Assembly: GCA_963855995.1 (NCBI GenBank)
Contig: OY979716.1
Location: 36,333,818-36,397,817 of the forward strand
Length of the DNA: 64,000 bases
From: Muricea muricata
Taxonomy: Eukaryota; Cnidaria; Anthozoa; Malacalcyonacea; Plexauridae
Reading direction: 5' to 3'
Positions within the stretch are counted from its first letter, which is position 1. Each line of letters starts with the position of its first letter. Position numbers and translations under genes: made by a program. The notes under the pieces are model-generated. The model was not told the DNA's origin and did not search any database. It was given only the letters and a program-made list of their open reading frames with translations. This document shows positions 22,610-34,500 of this stretch, piece by piece.

Positions 22610-24412
22610 ATGGCACATAATTATAAAATTCCAGTTTCTAAGATAACGGACGACGTTAATCAAATGCCTTTACCTACAAAAAGCAGAGCATCGAATGTTT
22701 GCTATTTGAGAAAGCATGGAATAGGGCGTATAGTTAGGCCTGTTTTCCCTACAGTTAAGGAAGCGAATATTCCTGTTACTAGTGTAGATAGGGCAAGGAA
22801 ACGTGAATCAGTGTATTCTTACATTCTTGTATGCGGTTTGTTGAACCAACTCCAAAATTTTTTAGCTGGGATGATGATAAAAATATTCTCCTGCACTGAT
22901 GTTTAACAAGTGGATACAGTCTAAGGCAACTAATAAATGTGTTGAGTGGATAAGTGTATCCTGTGATTCTAGTAATGACGAAAGCCAAAAGCAGTGGCTT
23001 GTGTTGGATACTGCGGTGTGGCATAGTGGGGCATAGTGTCAAGCCATCAACAAGTTTTGTTCCAAGTTCCATAACCTTTGACTATGACAGCAAATCTGGC
23101 TAGTTAATTGGTGATAAGTTTCATTGGGATGGGTCGTTGGTAAAATATTCCTCATCTGGTGGCGAAGCGAAGCTATTCACTAGTGATGGTTTAAACATAA
23201 AATGGCATGGAAAGAAATCTAAACGGATATCTTTGATTGGTGATCCAGTTAAGATAAATGATCTATCTGAGGTACTTAAATCTTTGATTAAACTGTCGGC
23301 TGAGAGATTGTCCAGCGAAAGAGAGGTATGTAATGGTTCTCCTACCGCCAGCGAGCTAGAAATATTGACAAGCATTATTGAGAATTCAGTTTATGTGGCT
23401 AATGATTTAATACTGGTGAATGATAACACAAAGGTTCTACAAAATGTAACTTGCTCTCATTGAGCTGCACGAAGCCAGTGGACAGTAATGCACCTCTAGT
23501 CACAGTAAATTCGGGCTCTCTATTTACAGTGAATGAACCGACACAAAAGGGTGACTGTAAAACGAATATTCTAGCTAGTGATAATCTGCTCCCAAATAGC
23601 ATTTTAAAATCGATGGACACCATACTTTTTCAAACCGAGTCAAAAATTATTCACCTTGAACAAAATATGCAAAATAGCTTAAGTGGCATAATGAAAGACA
23701 TCAACAACCTCAAAAATCGTCTTTCTATAAATAATTAGTGACATGGTCATTTTACAAAATGAGAATGAAAAGCTAAAACAAGAAAATTAATCACTTGTTG
23801 AGCGACTTAATAATGCATTGTTCGCTGCTTCAGACCTCAAGACGCGAGTAAAAGGGATTGAGAAGGAAAAATCTGGTTTAGTGACAGCTATTAAACTGGT
23901 TCAGTCGAGCGATAAATCACCTTCCCATAATTGTGAAGTTAACAAAGCATCAAATTCTAATGATGCTGAAGCATTTCAAGCGAATCAAAACAATGGTGTT
24001 CAGCATTCAAAACCCGAATCGATTTCATTTACAGATGATGATAGCTTCCATCTTCCTCGTCCTTTAAAACGAAATATAAGTATAAAAAAGCGACAAAACT
24101 CTCTAAATCGAAAATTCAGCATGACTCCTCTACTCTTAAGCAACGTGCACATCACACCGTGGACTCCCAAAACGATCGTGCGATAAGCAATAATGACGCT
24201 AGCTGTAATCTAGAGAGGGATCCTAATTCTAAGTCACCAATTAATCGAAGGAAAAAAGTTACAGTTATAGCAGGAGATTCTGTTATAAAGAATATACAAC
24301 GCTGGCGATTGTCGACCCCCGAAAATTTTGTTGTTGTTAAGAGCTTCGCAGGAGCCAACCTCGTCGGATATGGAAGACTATCTACGGCCATTTATTCGTA
24401 AAGAGCCTGATA
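22610..24412 (+). pseudogene. Retroelement ORF1-like gene with SGNH hydrolase, 5' part
   Basis: A run of frames on the plus strand reads as one decayed protein. In order: a basic N-terminal piece (SRASNVCYLRKHGIGRIV), a middle piece (LFTSDGLNIKWHGKKSKRI), a coiled coil (IHLEQNMQNSLSGIMKD), and the start of an SGNH/GDS hydrolase fold (VTVIAGDSVIKNIQ, nucleophile serine in GDS). Esterase-type ORF1 proteins of this kind are known in CR1-like LINEs. Stops separate the pieces, and the frame slips by one base near 24359, just before SDMEDYLRPF. The hydrolase is then interrupted at 24412 by a 6.4-kb transposon and resumes at 30788. Confidence 0.6.
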
Positions 24413-24695
24413 CAGGGACCGCAGAGCGGTTTTTTATTAGGGAGCTTAAGATCCACGACGCGACAACTCCACGACGCGGTGTCAATATTTATAAATAAGA
24501 AAAAGCTTTTTAGAATCTGATTGCTGTAATAATTGTTAGAAGCTTGTTTTAGTAGCTTGCAAAAGGTTTTGTTTGCTAAAACGATGCGGTCTCTGTTGTA
24601 AGATGAATTTCAATAACACTACCTACGTCGTAACATGCTTTCGCGTTGCTTAAGAGACGTGATAATGCTTAGTTTGACGTTGTAATTAGTTGACC

Positions 24696-24882
24696 TGCAT
24701 CTAAGGACATATGCAGACTTATATTCATTTATTATGCAATGTCTTTCGTCAAAATCGAAGATCTGATTGGTTTTGTTTATGACCATAATCCCCATATGCA
24801 TCTAAGGACATATGCAGACTTATTACTTATATTAATTTATTATGCAATGTCTTTTGTCAAAATCGAAGATCTGATTGGTTCA
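24696..24882. repeat. Two-copy tandem repeat, 101-bp period
   Basis: A block beginning TGCATCTAAGGACATATGC starts at 24696 and again at 24797, the copies differing by a few changes and a small insertion. It lies in the left non-coding part of the CAGGG-ended element; subterminal transposase-binding sites are one possibility. Confidence 0.75.
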
Positions 24883-25203
24883 AGTTTGTAAATGTATGCT
24901 AGTTACGACCTGATGGACTTAAAGCAACAAGCAAAAGCATAAAATATAGTGGGCTTGGCGTAGTGTTATGATAAGTTTTTTTGACACAGTCCAATATTTC
25001 TTAACCAAGTAAAAGCCTACGTGGGCAAAAGCCACTTTATTTATCATCGAAACTGTTTGTAGCCTGCCATCATGTGTGCTATGAGCGAAACGCAGCGCAT
25101 AAGCCAGTAAATAATTACTTGGTTTGCGACCGAACTGACCAAGCGATAAATTACATTAAAAATAACTTTTCCTCGGAGGTTTACGAATGGAAGCAGAAAG
25201 ACT

Positions 25204-25336
25204 TTTCTTTTGAATTTGCTTTTGTTTACCGTAGACTATTACGTCGCACACTTCACTGCATTTGTTTGCTTTGTCTTTTGTTTGAACTTGTGCTTGTGCA
25301 TCATTATGTTGCTACCGTCATTAGGACCAGGGTTTT
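25204..25336 (+). repeat. Dispersed direct repeat, first of three
   Basis: A segment of about 110-130 bp containing TTGCTTTTGTTT, then CGTAG, then TTTGTCTTTTGTTT occurs here, near 27560-27665 and near 29558-29695, all in the same orientation. Copies two and three also share TATGCTCGTAGTCTT. They bracket the two genes of the CAGGG-ended element. A shortened inverted version (CAACAAAAGCAAATTTAAAG) lies at 25391-25410. Function unknown. Confidence 0.55.
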
Positions 25337-25652
25337 ATAAGCATAATTAAGTACGAGCTTAAGCACAAGACTCCAAGTGTAAGTTATTATGTTTCAACAA
25401 AAGCAAATTTAAAGGAAAATTCTTTCTTTTTTGTCTTTAAAATCCTTAGAGTGTAAATTAATGATTTGCCTTTGTTTTCTTGCTTATGCTTGCATGCGTC
25501 ACTACTGTAGAGTGGACCAGGCTAAATGGGAGTTTAGTTAATCTGTTGTTGAATTGCACTCGATACATGAAAAAATCCTACTTCTAAAACAAACCTAAAT
25601 TGTCTATTCCACTGAAACATACCAACATCAATCTTTCAAAATCCGAGAAAAA

Positions 25653-26903
25653 ATGCCACGCTTCCGTAGACCTTTCCAAGCCGTAGAAAGAAACCTACTG
25701 TGCGACATGTACAGAAGGAACGGTGCACTTTGGGACGTCATTCTAAACGATGTAAGGAGAGACGACCGGTTCCAGCAACTTCCTGAAAATGTACAGGAAC
25801 TTTATCAAGATGCTGGCCAACGAAACGTAGCACGACGAAGAGTTAGAAATTTTATAGGTAGAGAGCAAAGAGGATAAGTTCACTTACATAATAAAACTTT
25901 TTCGTTCTTGATGTAGTCTGTGCGCATATTACTGAACTGAATTTAAAATCAATGACATGTGCACATGCCTTGACGTTCTGACTTATTGATAAACATAAGT
26001 TTATGGAATTATTGCTGTAGTGGCTTACTGGAAAGAGTTGTCGTTGATGAAATGCGTTACGCAAACCAGATTGGTCCACTGGAACGCGAGGCTGCCAGAC
26101 ATGCTATACGTGAGCAGATAGGCCGAGGTGTACACTATGGAGGAGCTGCAGACAACCAGCAATTGCCGCCGTACGACGATATGCTACTGGATGATGATGA
26201 AAGGGAGGAATTCAGACTACAACGGCAACAAGGCCAGCAGCGATTTCAGCCGCGACAACAACAACAACAACAACAGCTGGAGCAGCAATTACTACAGATA
26301 CGCTTACAACAGCGACAGCAGCAACTACAAATAGATCATCAACAACAGATGGAACAACAACAGTTACTGCAACAACAAATAGAGCAAGAACAACAACAGC
26401 AGCATCAACAACCACAACAGCAGCAACAACAGCAACAACAGCAGCAACAACAGCAGCAGCAACAACAACAACCACAACAGCAGCAAAACCAGCAGCAACA
26501 GCAACAGGAGCAACAACAACAACAACAGCAAGAGCAGCAACAACAGCAGCAGCAGCAACAACCACAACATCAGCAACCACAACAGCAGCAGCAGCAACAA
26601 CAAGAGCAGCAACAACAGCAGCAGCAACAACCACAACAACAGCAACAACAACAGCAGCAGCACCAACAACAACAGCCGCAACAGCCACAAATCATTGAGG
26701 AACACTTAATGCAGCATCGGCAACAGCACGAAATCCCTGTTCCGAATTTGAGAAACGGAAGACGGCCATATCATGAGCTTGCGCGAGAGAATGCAGAAGC
26801 GCTAAATGTTCTGCTGACAAGAGAAATTCCTGCACTCACAAACCAACTGCAACATACCATGGACTTAATGAACCAACTTATAAGACGCCAGTTAGACAAT
26901 TAG
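25653..26903 (+). CDS. Polyglutamine protein of the CAGGG-ended element
   Basis: I do not recognise a named family. The first frame (25653-25877) gives a basic, helical 74-residue segment (FRRPFQAVERNLLCDMYRR, then NVARRRVRNFIGREQ) that could bind DNA. The second frame (to 26903) starts with GLLERVVVDEMRYANQ and EREAARHAIREQIGRG, then about 150 residues that are nearly all glutamine, and ends in a helical tail (ELARENAEALNVLLTRE, LQHTMDLMNQLIRRQLDN). The frames are probably two exons, with an acceptor near TGCTGTAG at 26016-26023, but I could not find a donor that fits cleanly. It faces a transposase, as Myb-like partners face transposases in Harbinger elements, so a DNA-binding partner role is my inference. 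Confidence 0.55.
26245..26690 (+). repeat. CAG/CAA repeat encoding polyglutamine
   Basis: Mixed CAA and CAG codons with occasional CCA, CAT, GAG and AAC. The mixing keeps the DNA from being a pure triplet run while the protein stays almost pure glutamine. Antisense leucine- and valine-rich frames here are shadows. Confidence 0.9.
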
Positions 26904-26909
26904 TAAACC

Positions 26910-27814
26910 TTTTTCGTAATTTGTAAATATTTGTAAATATTGTATAGTCCGTTTTTAATTAGTAATTACTGTATTTTCAATTGTGTGAAGAAAATTGTTA
27001 CGTGAGCCGTCGTTATTTTTAATTGTTGCGAATAAACAAGTTGTTCAAAAAGTATATAAATATAACCATTTGGTACATAAGAGTAAGACAATCAAGTCAT
27101 GTACTAACAAATATTTTTATAATATCAGTTTATCCAAAATTCACTTTAATTGTTTAATGATCGTTTTTCGAAACAAATATCCAGAAAGTACATTTATTAA
27201 GGGCCCCTAACTATATTTTACATCAAAGAACGTATATTTCAGATAATATAAACATTTCAATTTATTTGCTTTACAGCTATTTGCTTTAAAAATTAACGAG
27301 CAAAATTAAGAAGCTACCAGTTTCACTGATTTTTACTCTTGTGTGCACAACCAATTGAATAACGTAGAACTTTTCAATAACATACAGCAATATCTTACAT
27401 TTACGCCTAACAGATTGTGTTTTAAAAAATTTCTCAGTAGCGACATAAGCAAGCAAGATGATAACAGAGGATACCTTTTAGCATGCAACATAGGTGTATA
27501 TAGCAAAGGATAACGTCGATATTAGTGACCTACATCGATATAAAGACAGAGCAGAAATAATTTTCTTTTCTATATTTGCTTTTGTTTTACCGTATAGCTT
27601 ATGCTCGTAGTCTTCTGCTTCATGGTTCTTCATTTATTTCTTTTATCTTTTGTTTTAGGGTGTGGCTTGCATGTTCTTACATGTGCTAATATCGCTAGTG
27701 ATCGAGGACCAGGCTTTACAGTATAATAGTCACAAAATTAACGAAAAAAACGATTTTATAAATTTGTGTACAACAAATTTAAAACAAGAACAGACTATTA
27801 TACAACTAAAAGAT
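26910..27814. other. Intergenic space inside the CAGGG-ended element
   Basis: AT-rich spacer between the convergent polyglutamine and transposase genes. It holds the second copy of the dispersed repeat near 27560. No further gene is supported; a plus-strand ORF starting at 27662 overlaps the transposase antisense. Confidence 0.4.
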
Positions 27815-28987
27815 CTATATCACAACAGAGAGATTAATGTGTCTTTGTGCAAGGAATGCGCAAAGTTCGTTGACAATAGGAAACATCCACCGTTCATGCC
27901 GCCAAAGTTGATTCACGGCCCCATATTCCTTGATACGTCTGATGCAATGCTCTATGCTGACTCGAACTCTTCTCAACTCAATATTAAATAGTTTTCTGCG
28001 TTCATCTCCAGCTATATCTTGTTCTCTCCAAGGTGTCAATAAAGGATATTGACAGGGATACCCTTTATCGGCTAAAATGTATAATCCAGCAGGCAGATGG
28101 AGCTGCTCTCCATTTCCTATTTTGGGCATCATCTGAAGTTGAGCGCTATCGTTGTTGTGCCCGAGAAAACCAGACTGAATAAAAACGATTCTGCCATTGT
28201 TGTCCATAACAATTTGAGTGGAAAAATTATGATATCTACAATGCCCACTGTAGAAATGCTGCTGTGGTTCCGTCTGAGGTCGTTGAATCTCGTGTCTCGT
28301 TCCATCAATTGCCGCCACTCAACCAGGAAAATTTTCCCAATTATTAGCCATGTTCATCCATTGCTCAGGAGTAGGCCATTCAATTAAATTTCTGAAGTAA
28401 GTCCATAGCATTGGAAGCAAAAAGCGAATTTCTCTCTCTATCGTTGTTGGACTGACCATGAACAATGCACTTAACATGACAATTTCAGGATACATTCGTA
28501 GCCAGATAATAACCAAAAGTATGCGGTTGATCTCACTCAACTTAAAAGTGCTATTACGTATTCTCGGTTGCCTTTGTCTGGTGTACATGGACATTAGAGG
28601 CCCTACATCCCGAACTATTTGTCTGAACGACTGGACGCTTTCGCCTGTTAAACTCCAGAACAGATGTGCACAGTTCTCCAAATCGCTAAAAACATCTCTT
28701 CCAGAGAATTCAGAAGACACAAACTCTGGGAATAACACATTTTGAATCCGTGGTCTTGGTAATGAGCTGTGGGTGCATGTTGCGACTAAAGCAATGAGTT
28801 GATAATATGCTTGAAAAAGATTTCCCACATTGGAAACTAGCATGTTTAATTGCCTGCAATCATTTGTACGATGTACCAATTCGTCAAACGCGGCGTTAAT
28901 GGTAGGTATGTAGATTGTAAATAAAACTGGAAATATATTATTTAAATTAAAAAATAAAACATTTAAATCAACAATTTCGTTCTCCAT
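27815..28987 (-). pseudogene. IS5/Harbinger-type DDE transposase with one stop
   Basis: The likely start is the ATG at 28987 (MENEIVDLNVLFF); the longer frame runs into a MITE. An N-terminal helical region leads to a helix-turn-helix (TFKLSEINRILLVIIWLRMY, SALFMVSPTTIEREIRF). The catalytic domain reads VAAIDGTRHEI (first aspartate), IVFIQSGFLGHNNDSAQ, LYILADKGYPCQYPL (second aspartate) and VSIEHCIRRIKEYG (glutamate), then WRHERWMFP near the end. One in-frame TGA at about 28318-28320 lies between WENFPG and VAAIDGT. The rest is open over about 390 codons, so this may be a recent lesion. It faces the polyglutamine gene. Confidence 0.82.
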
Positions 28988-29035
28988 GATCACTTCACGT
29001 GTTATTACTTGCGCAATAAGGCCTGTTATACTGTA

Positions 29036-29497
29036 CACACGTAAAAACGCACAAGTTGCTACAGACCTGCAAACAAGTTGTAACAAGTCTGTTCACAAGT
29101 TGTTCACAAGTTGTTCACAAGTTGTTCACAAGATGTATTCGCACTGCTTGTTCCGAATTTGTTGGAACAAGTTTGGAACAAGCTGTTGACAAATTGTAAC
29201 AAGCTTGATGGGACTATCAGACCTGTTACAAGATTGTTCCAGCAAGACTGATACAGCATGATATAACAATATTGTCACAGCCTTGTATTGCCAATCTTGT
29301 AACAAACTTGCTACAACAGGATTGTATCAGAGTTGTTAGAACAACCTTGTAACAAGTCTGATATTTTCGTCAAGCTTGTTACAAGTTGTCAACAAGTTTG
29401 GAACAACTTGTTGGCAAACTTGATACAAGCAGTGCGAACACATCTTGTTGACGGCTTGTCTGCAGACTTGTTACAAGTTGTGAGATTTTTACGTGTG
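29036..29497. mobile_element. TA-flanked MITE rich in ACAAGTTGTTC words
   Basis: Ends CACACGTAAAAA and TTTTTACGTGTG are flanked by TA (29034-29035, 29498-29499). The interior is an imperfect palindrome made of dozens of ACAAGTTG, TTGTAACAAG and GTTCACAAG words. It sits just upstream of the transposase start at 28987 and so may have displaced that gene's promoter. Confidence 0.8.
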
Positions 29498-29499
29498 TA

Positions 29500-30776
29500 G
29501 ACGTAGAAATTTTCATGCATCGAATGACATTCAAATTGCGAAGACAAATCAGAAAGAATATAATTCTTTTGAAATTGCTTTTGTTCTCTCGTAGTTTATG
29601 CTCGTAGTCTTATGCTTGTGGTCCTGATTATGTTGATGCTGATAACGCATACTTCACTGCCTTTTTTTGTTTTGTCTTTTGTTTTAGCTTGTTTTAAAAT
29701 TATATTCAAAGCGTAATGATGCGCCTGTTCAAACTGACGCAAGTTCACTTGTTTGCACATGCATGTGTAATTAACTTTACAACTAAATGCAGTCATACCT
29801 ACAGGTATATAGTATTCTGTAACCATGCGCAGTGAAGCGTTAATTGAATGAGTGCAAATGATTTTCAATGGAATATGAAATGCTTTCTTGTACTTTCCCT
29901 ATTCGTGAAAAATAAAGACTATTTTAGATTTGTGACATGTGTTAATTCCTTCATGCCATGTTAGTAATCGAAGTTTGCAAAATACGAACTAAAAGACTAT
30001 ACATAAGGCCTAGGGACCGGCGAGGGTATGCAGTCTCACTTCATACTGGTTATAATACTTAAGTCACTTAACAATTATGCATGTATTGTACGTAGAGAAT
30101 TCTTCTTCTCTTCGTATTTTAAATTTGCCCGCACCTACGAAAAATATTGCGCATATGAGTACAACAACAAACTTTCACTAGATCAATCGATTTGTAAAGT
30201 ATAATTTTAAAGCATTATTTTACACGATACACACAGAAGAAACCATGTGCTGATCTACATTCAATTTATCCAGAACCATTGTTGAAAACCAATGGCAACG
30301 AAGTATTTTGCCTAAAGCATGCAAATTTAATAGCGCCAACCAGTAAGAATTGGTGATTTTGCTTATACTATATCTCGATAATATATTAATGAGACAATAA
30401 TGAGTCTATATGTCCTTAGGTGCTGGTCAACTATTGAGAATGACTACGCAGTTCAGAGCACTTCTGGGACACAAATTATTCATAGTTATTGTCTTCTATA
30501 AAAACATTCTTTGTTTTGAAAACGCGTCGTCGAGCTGCCGCGTTGTAAATCTTAAGTTCCCTATTAGTGGGGCTAATCGAGCACCGAAGGTGCGAGATAT
30601 CTAGAGGGGAAACCTTTGAAATCAAGAGCCCTGAGATGCCTGGAAACACTTCTAATTTCAGCAATCATCATGAAGTGGCATATCGTTTTTGCCTCGATTC
30701 TTATATTTTTAATGCAAACGTATGTATTGAACAAAAATTATTGGTGGGGCTTTAGCCCAGCCAGCCACCCCGCTCC
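29500..30776. other. Right non-coding part of the CAGGG-ended element
   Basis: Holds the third copy of the dispersed repeat (about 29558-29695). The remainder has only short unmatched ORFs and leads into the right terminal repeat. Confidence 0.4.
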
Positions 30777-30787
30777 GCGGTCCCTGT

Positions 30788-30935
30788 CATAAAATTTTGC
30801 ATGTCGGGACAAACGATATAAGTCGTCAGCTAGCTAGTAGAGTAGCACAAGAAATTGCTAATCTTGGCATTCATATTGCTCAAGATTCGCCTGCAACCAG
30901 TATAGTCATATCTAGTATGACTGGTCCAGTGCTGT
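30788..30935 (+). pseudogene. SGNH hydrolase ORF1, continuation after the insertion
   Basis: The frame resumes as KILHVGTNDISRQLASR, then QEIANLGIHIAQDS and IVISSMTG. HVGTND is the block III signature of SGNH hydrolases (asparagine of the oxyanion hole), matching the GDS serine on the far side of the 6.4-kb insert. It ends at a stop near 30935, after which BEL/Pao sequence begins, so the hydrolase is truncated. Confidence 0.7.
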
Positions 30936-30944
30936 AAACGAGCA

Positions 30945-31422
30945 ATTAAAGCAGTCGTTGGAAAGCAAAGTTATGACCGAAGTCAAAGCCTTGTTGAACA
31001 GCCGCACTCTTACACACGTAAGTACTCATCTCTCTGACGAAGAAGCCCTCACTCCTCGATTGCCCTAGCCCAAGCTTACCACACGTTGTATTCGTCGATA
31101 AAGAGATATCCAGTAAACGCCGGTGGCGACAAGCCCAAGTTGTGACAAACCACGTTTGGAAACGGTGGCTAAGGGAATATGTGTTAAAACTTTTGCACAG
31201 ACGAAAGTGGACGACGGATACGCGGAACGTACAAAAGGGTGACCTAGTACTCGTCGTGGACCCAGATTGCGTCTTAGACCTCGTGGGGTTTGGCCACTTG
31301 GTCGCGTGATTCGTCCAATAACAGGGGAATCTGGAATTGTTCGCGCTGTCGAAGACGAAACGAGCAGAGGGACATTCGTGCGGCCTGTAGCAAAGATTGC
31401 CTTGCTCGAAGAGGCAACCTAG
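30945..31422 (+). pseudogene. Fossil BEL/Pao pol end (DUF5641 region)
   Basis: Pieces of the integrase tail and DUF5641-like C-terminus of a BEL/Pao LTR retrotransposon are visible: VKALLNSRTLTHVS, then VWKRWLREY, GDLVLVVDP, GRVIRPITGESGIVRA and FVRPVAKIALLE. It is broken, with several breaks, and only the 3' end of pol is present. I could not define an LTR downstream. The neighbouring SGNH ORF1 fragment is unrelated and abuts it at about 30940. Antisense ORFs in this stretch are shadows. Confidence 0.75.
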
Positions 31423-31578
31423 TCTGTGGATAATAGCGTGTCCACTCTTTGAGTCGGAGCTGAACACGGGGCTGACGATGTTCTGTCCGCACGAACTAAT
31501 TATATGCAGCTGTCGCCGTGATTTTTGCAGACGTGTAGCAATTTGATAAAGCCAAGAGGCTTGATAAACTGCATGATA

Positions 31579-34500
31579 AACTTGCATCAAGCCGGTAAAA
31601 TCCGCAACTTGTATCAAGTCTTTGGTATTTTTGGCTGTGGGAATTTTCTTGCTTTACCCTGCATGTATGGGTATGCATACGTCCATGTACTGTACACAGA
31701 AGACTAAAATGCTCCTCCCCAGTCATCCCACAAGAAAGCATTTTAAGCCAAACGGAGACATTTTACCTTATTAAAAACAACAACTTTAAACCTACGTATT
31801 CAGCCGATAATTACTGAAAAGGACATCCAGCAACTTGAACTGTACTATTGACTGCTCAGATGACGCCCAATTCTAGCTTTCACTTTGCCTAGAGCTATGA
31901 CTTTATAAACGATGACTGCATTGGAGGGCTTATGATAGAGTTTGAAACAAAATTAGGAGTTGACACCAATCAACAATAAAAGGCTTGGTGAGCGGTTGGC
32001 AATATAACAATAAAAGACAATACAGGTGAAACTACAGAAACTGTTTTTCTATAAAAAAACAAATCACAAACAATGAAAAATTTTGTTTCAAAAGGTTCAA
32101 AAGCTTACCCAGGATTATTGTCAAGCATGCCCCTTTTGTTTGACCGTTTATTTTTGTAATTATATTAATTATATTTGCTGCAAGGCCAGGGTCACCACAA
32201 CAGCAACTTCTAGCAGCTCGAGCATTGACTTTCACTTGAGGACTGCATTTAAGTCATATTGAGAAAACCCCACTGAAGATCTGCTACCTGGCAAGTGAAA
32301 TTAAGGCAATGGACTGAACTACTTTGCCAAGAGAATACCTTTCCACCTTCTTGACATTCATAGCTAAAAAGCTGTATAAATGTTTTGCTTGCAAATTGCT
32401 TCATAGCGCTTTCATACAGGCGAAATGGGTCCGTATGTCAGTAATGAGTTGTTCTCTAACTATAAAAAGCATAAAATCAAAGACTTTTGTGGTAACATTG
32501 AGCGAAATCAGTGGATCTGCTGTATATTACAAAACATGTTTACTCTTAAGTTTCGGTTAAGTAGGATCAATAAAATTAAAAATTCCAACAAAACAATAAT
32601 TTTCTGTAATAGTCATGCAGTGTATAACTTCAATAAAAATCAAAAATTTTCTATTGTGAATGTCTTTTTCGCAAATGTTAGACTTTACAAAGACTTGTTT
32701 TACTTCTAAACTCCACGATTTCAAAGGAATCATGAATCGATATCTATACCTGTGTCCATAAAAGTTGAAAAAATCCTCACATCTATTACCCAGTACATAA
32801 ACGTAAAGCCAAGATAGGAAATTGTTGAAGATTTTGTGTAATACGTGTTTTTTATTTTCTGTGCACCGAAAAATATACTGCATATTACTTTATTACCTTC
32901 CAAATTAAGAAATGCACGAAGGATCGCGTGAAACTGGAAACGGACGGCACGAAAACGTTTGCCGCAAAATGCCGTGAATTTTAAACTGCAACGTGCATTT
33001 AAATCCCTTCAGCATTTTTTCGCTTTCCTCAAGACGCCGAAAGGTAAGTCTGACGATAGCGTAAAAGATGTGCCCAATGATTGTAATTAAACACTTGTAT
33101 GTTTTAAATACAAGAAAAATGTATAACAAATAAAAACGATTAACAGAAGTAAATAATAAAAGCACTTGTCTTAATAATGAATTTTAAGTATCCTATTTGA
33201 ACATCTCATCGCATATGGCAAATTTTGTTTTTATAGCTGTCGCGATTTTCGTAATAATTTGTATTTTTTTCGTGCTACAAAATTTTTCTCAATACAGTAG
33301 AACTAAAAATGTGTGACCAAAACATATATTTGACGTTTGTAGATCAAAGCAATGGCTGGTTCGCTGTGACAGGGAAGATTTAACCACCAAAGACAACATC
33401 TACCTATACATTAATTGCAAAACATTTTTCTGACTTGTACTTTCGCAACCATCGCAAAAATAGATTGAAAAATACGGCAATACCAGTTTACTTTTCAAAA
33501 CCTCCTTCAAGCGCAAAGAGAAAACCTTTTGAGGGCATTCCTGGTATGTAACTCCAGTAAAAATGCAATATTATTTATAGTGTATCCAAAATAGAAATTC
33601 ATAATTATAAGAAACTAAAATTACTTAATTTTATAAAAACTATACAACTTTCCAAATAAATTATACTTTGGTTGTACAACTCATAAAAAGAGCAAGCAAC
33701 AAAGAGCAACAGATGGTGAAACTACTCTTCTAACTTTATCTCATGAAGGTAATGTAATACACCAATTACAATTTGCAGCAAGTACTCATCATTGACAAGC
33801 ACAGTCTTATACACTTCATATGTTTTATATATGGACCCACTAGCAATGGATATGATTGCAACCTCTAGTTCCATGACAGTCACAACCGCATTAGCTGCAA
33901 GTGAAGGTAACAATACATAATATTATTACTGATGCAAAATCAACAGTCTTCTACACTTCATGTTATATTTTATATATAGACCCATCAGCAACGGACATGA
34001 TTGCAACCTCTAGAAATGGGATTAACACCTGACAAACCTTAGTTTTTACATAAAGGGCGAAAAATTGTGTACATGCATGTTTGACCCACCGCACATCATC
34101 AAGGCAATACGCAACAACCTCATCAATTACGATTTCAAGTACAAGAGTGAGACGGCTTCATGGCGAGACACAATAGCTCTTTATCAAATGGATTCCAAGA
34201 ATTCGATTCATTGCTGCCAAAATTGACTAACAAACACATTTCAACAAATGGATTTCAGAAAATGAGGGCAAAATATGCAACACAGGCCCTCAGTCACACG
34301 GTTTCTGCTGCATTGTTAATGGGGGGGGGGGGAGGCTCCTTAAACCTTCTGCCAGTGGAACAGCTGAAATAATATCTCAATTTGATGAAATATTCGAATG
34401 CCTCAACAGTTATTCATTGTTCAAGAGCCGTAAACCAGTAAATCGACCCATAACACCAGACTCATACCACTGTAAGCGAATGAAGGAGATGTGTTGCTAT

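Larger units (their letters stand above)
24413..30787. mobile_element. 6.4-kb element with CAGGGACCGC terminal repeats
   Basis: The left end CAGGGACCGCAGAGCGG and the right end CCGCTCCGCGGTCCCTG are inverted repeats. The flanks TGATA (left) and TCATA (right) look like a 5-bp duplication with one mismatch. Removing the element and one flank joins EPD to KILHVGTND of the SGNH hydrolase in frame, which fixes the borders. The CAGGG ends resemble hAT elements, but the genes inside are a polyglutamine protein and an IS5/Harbinger-type DDE transposase, so either the family is unusual or a second element is nested within. A TA-flanked MITE and a 101-bp tandem duplication lie inside. Confidence 0.7.

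Noticed and set aside
26212-26705. Minus-strand ORFs rich in valine/alanine or leucine
   Set aside because: They are antisense readings of the CAG/CAA polyglutamine tract, with no domain of their own.
27662-27991. 109-residue plus-strand ORF
   Set aside because: Its second half is antisense to the transposase C-terminus and the first half has no recognisable feature.
30946-31617. 223-residue minus-strand ORF
   Set aside because: Antisense to the fossil BEL/Pao pol end, which shows family motifs on the plus strand.
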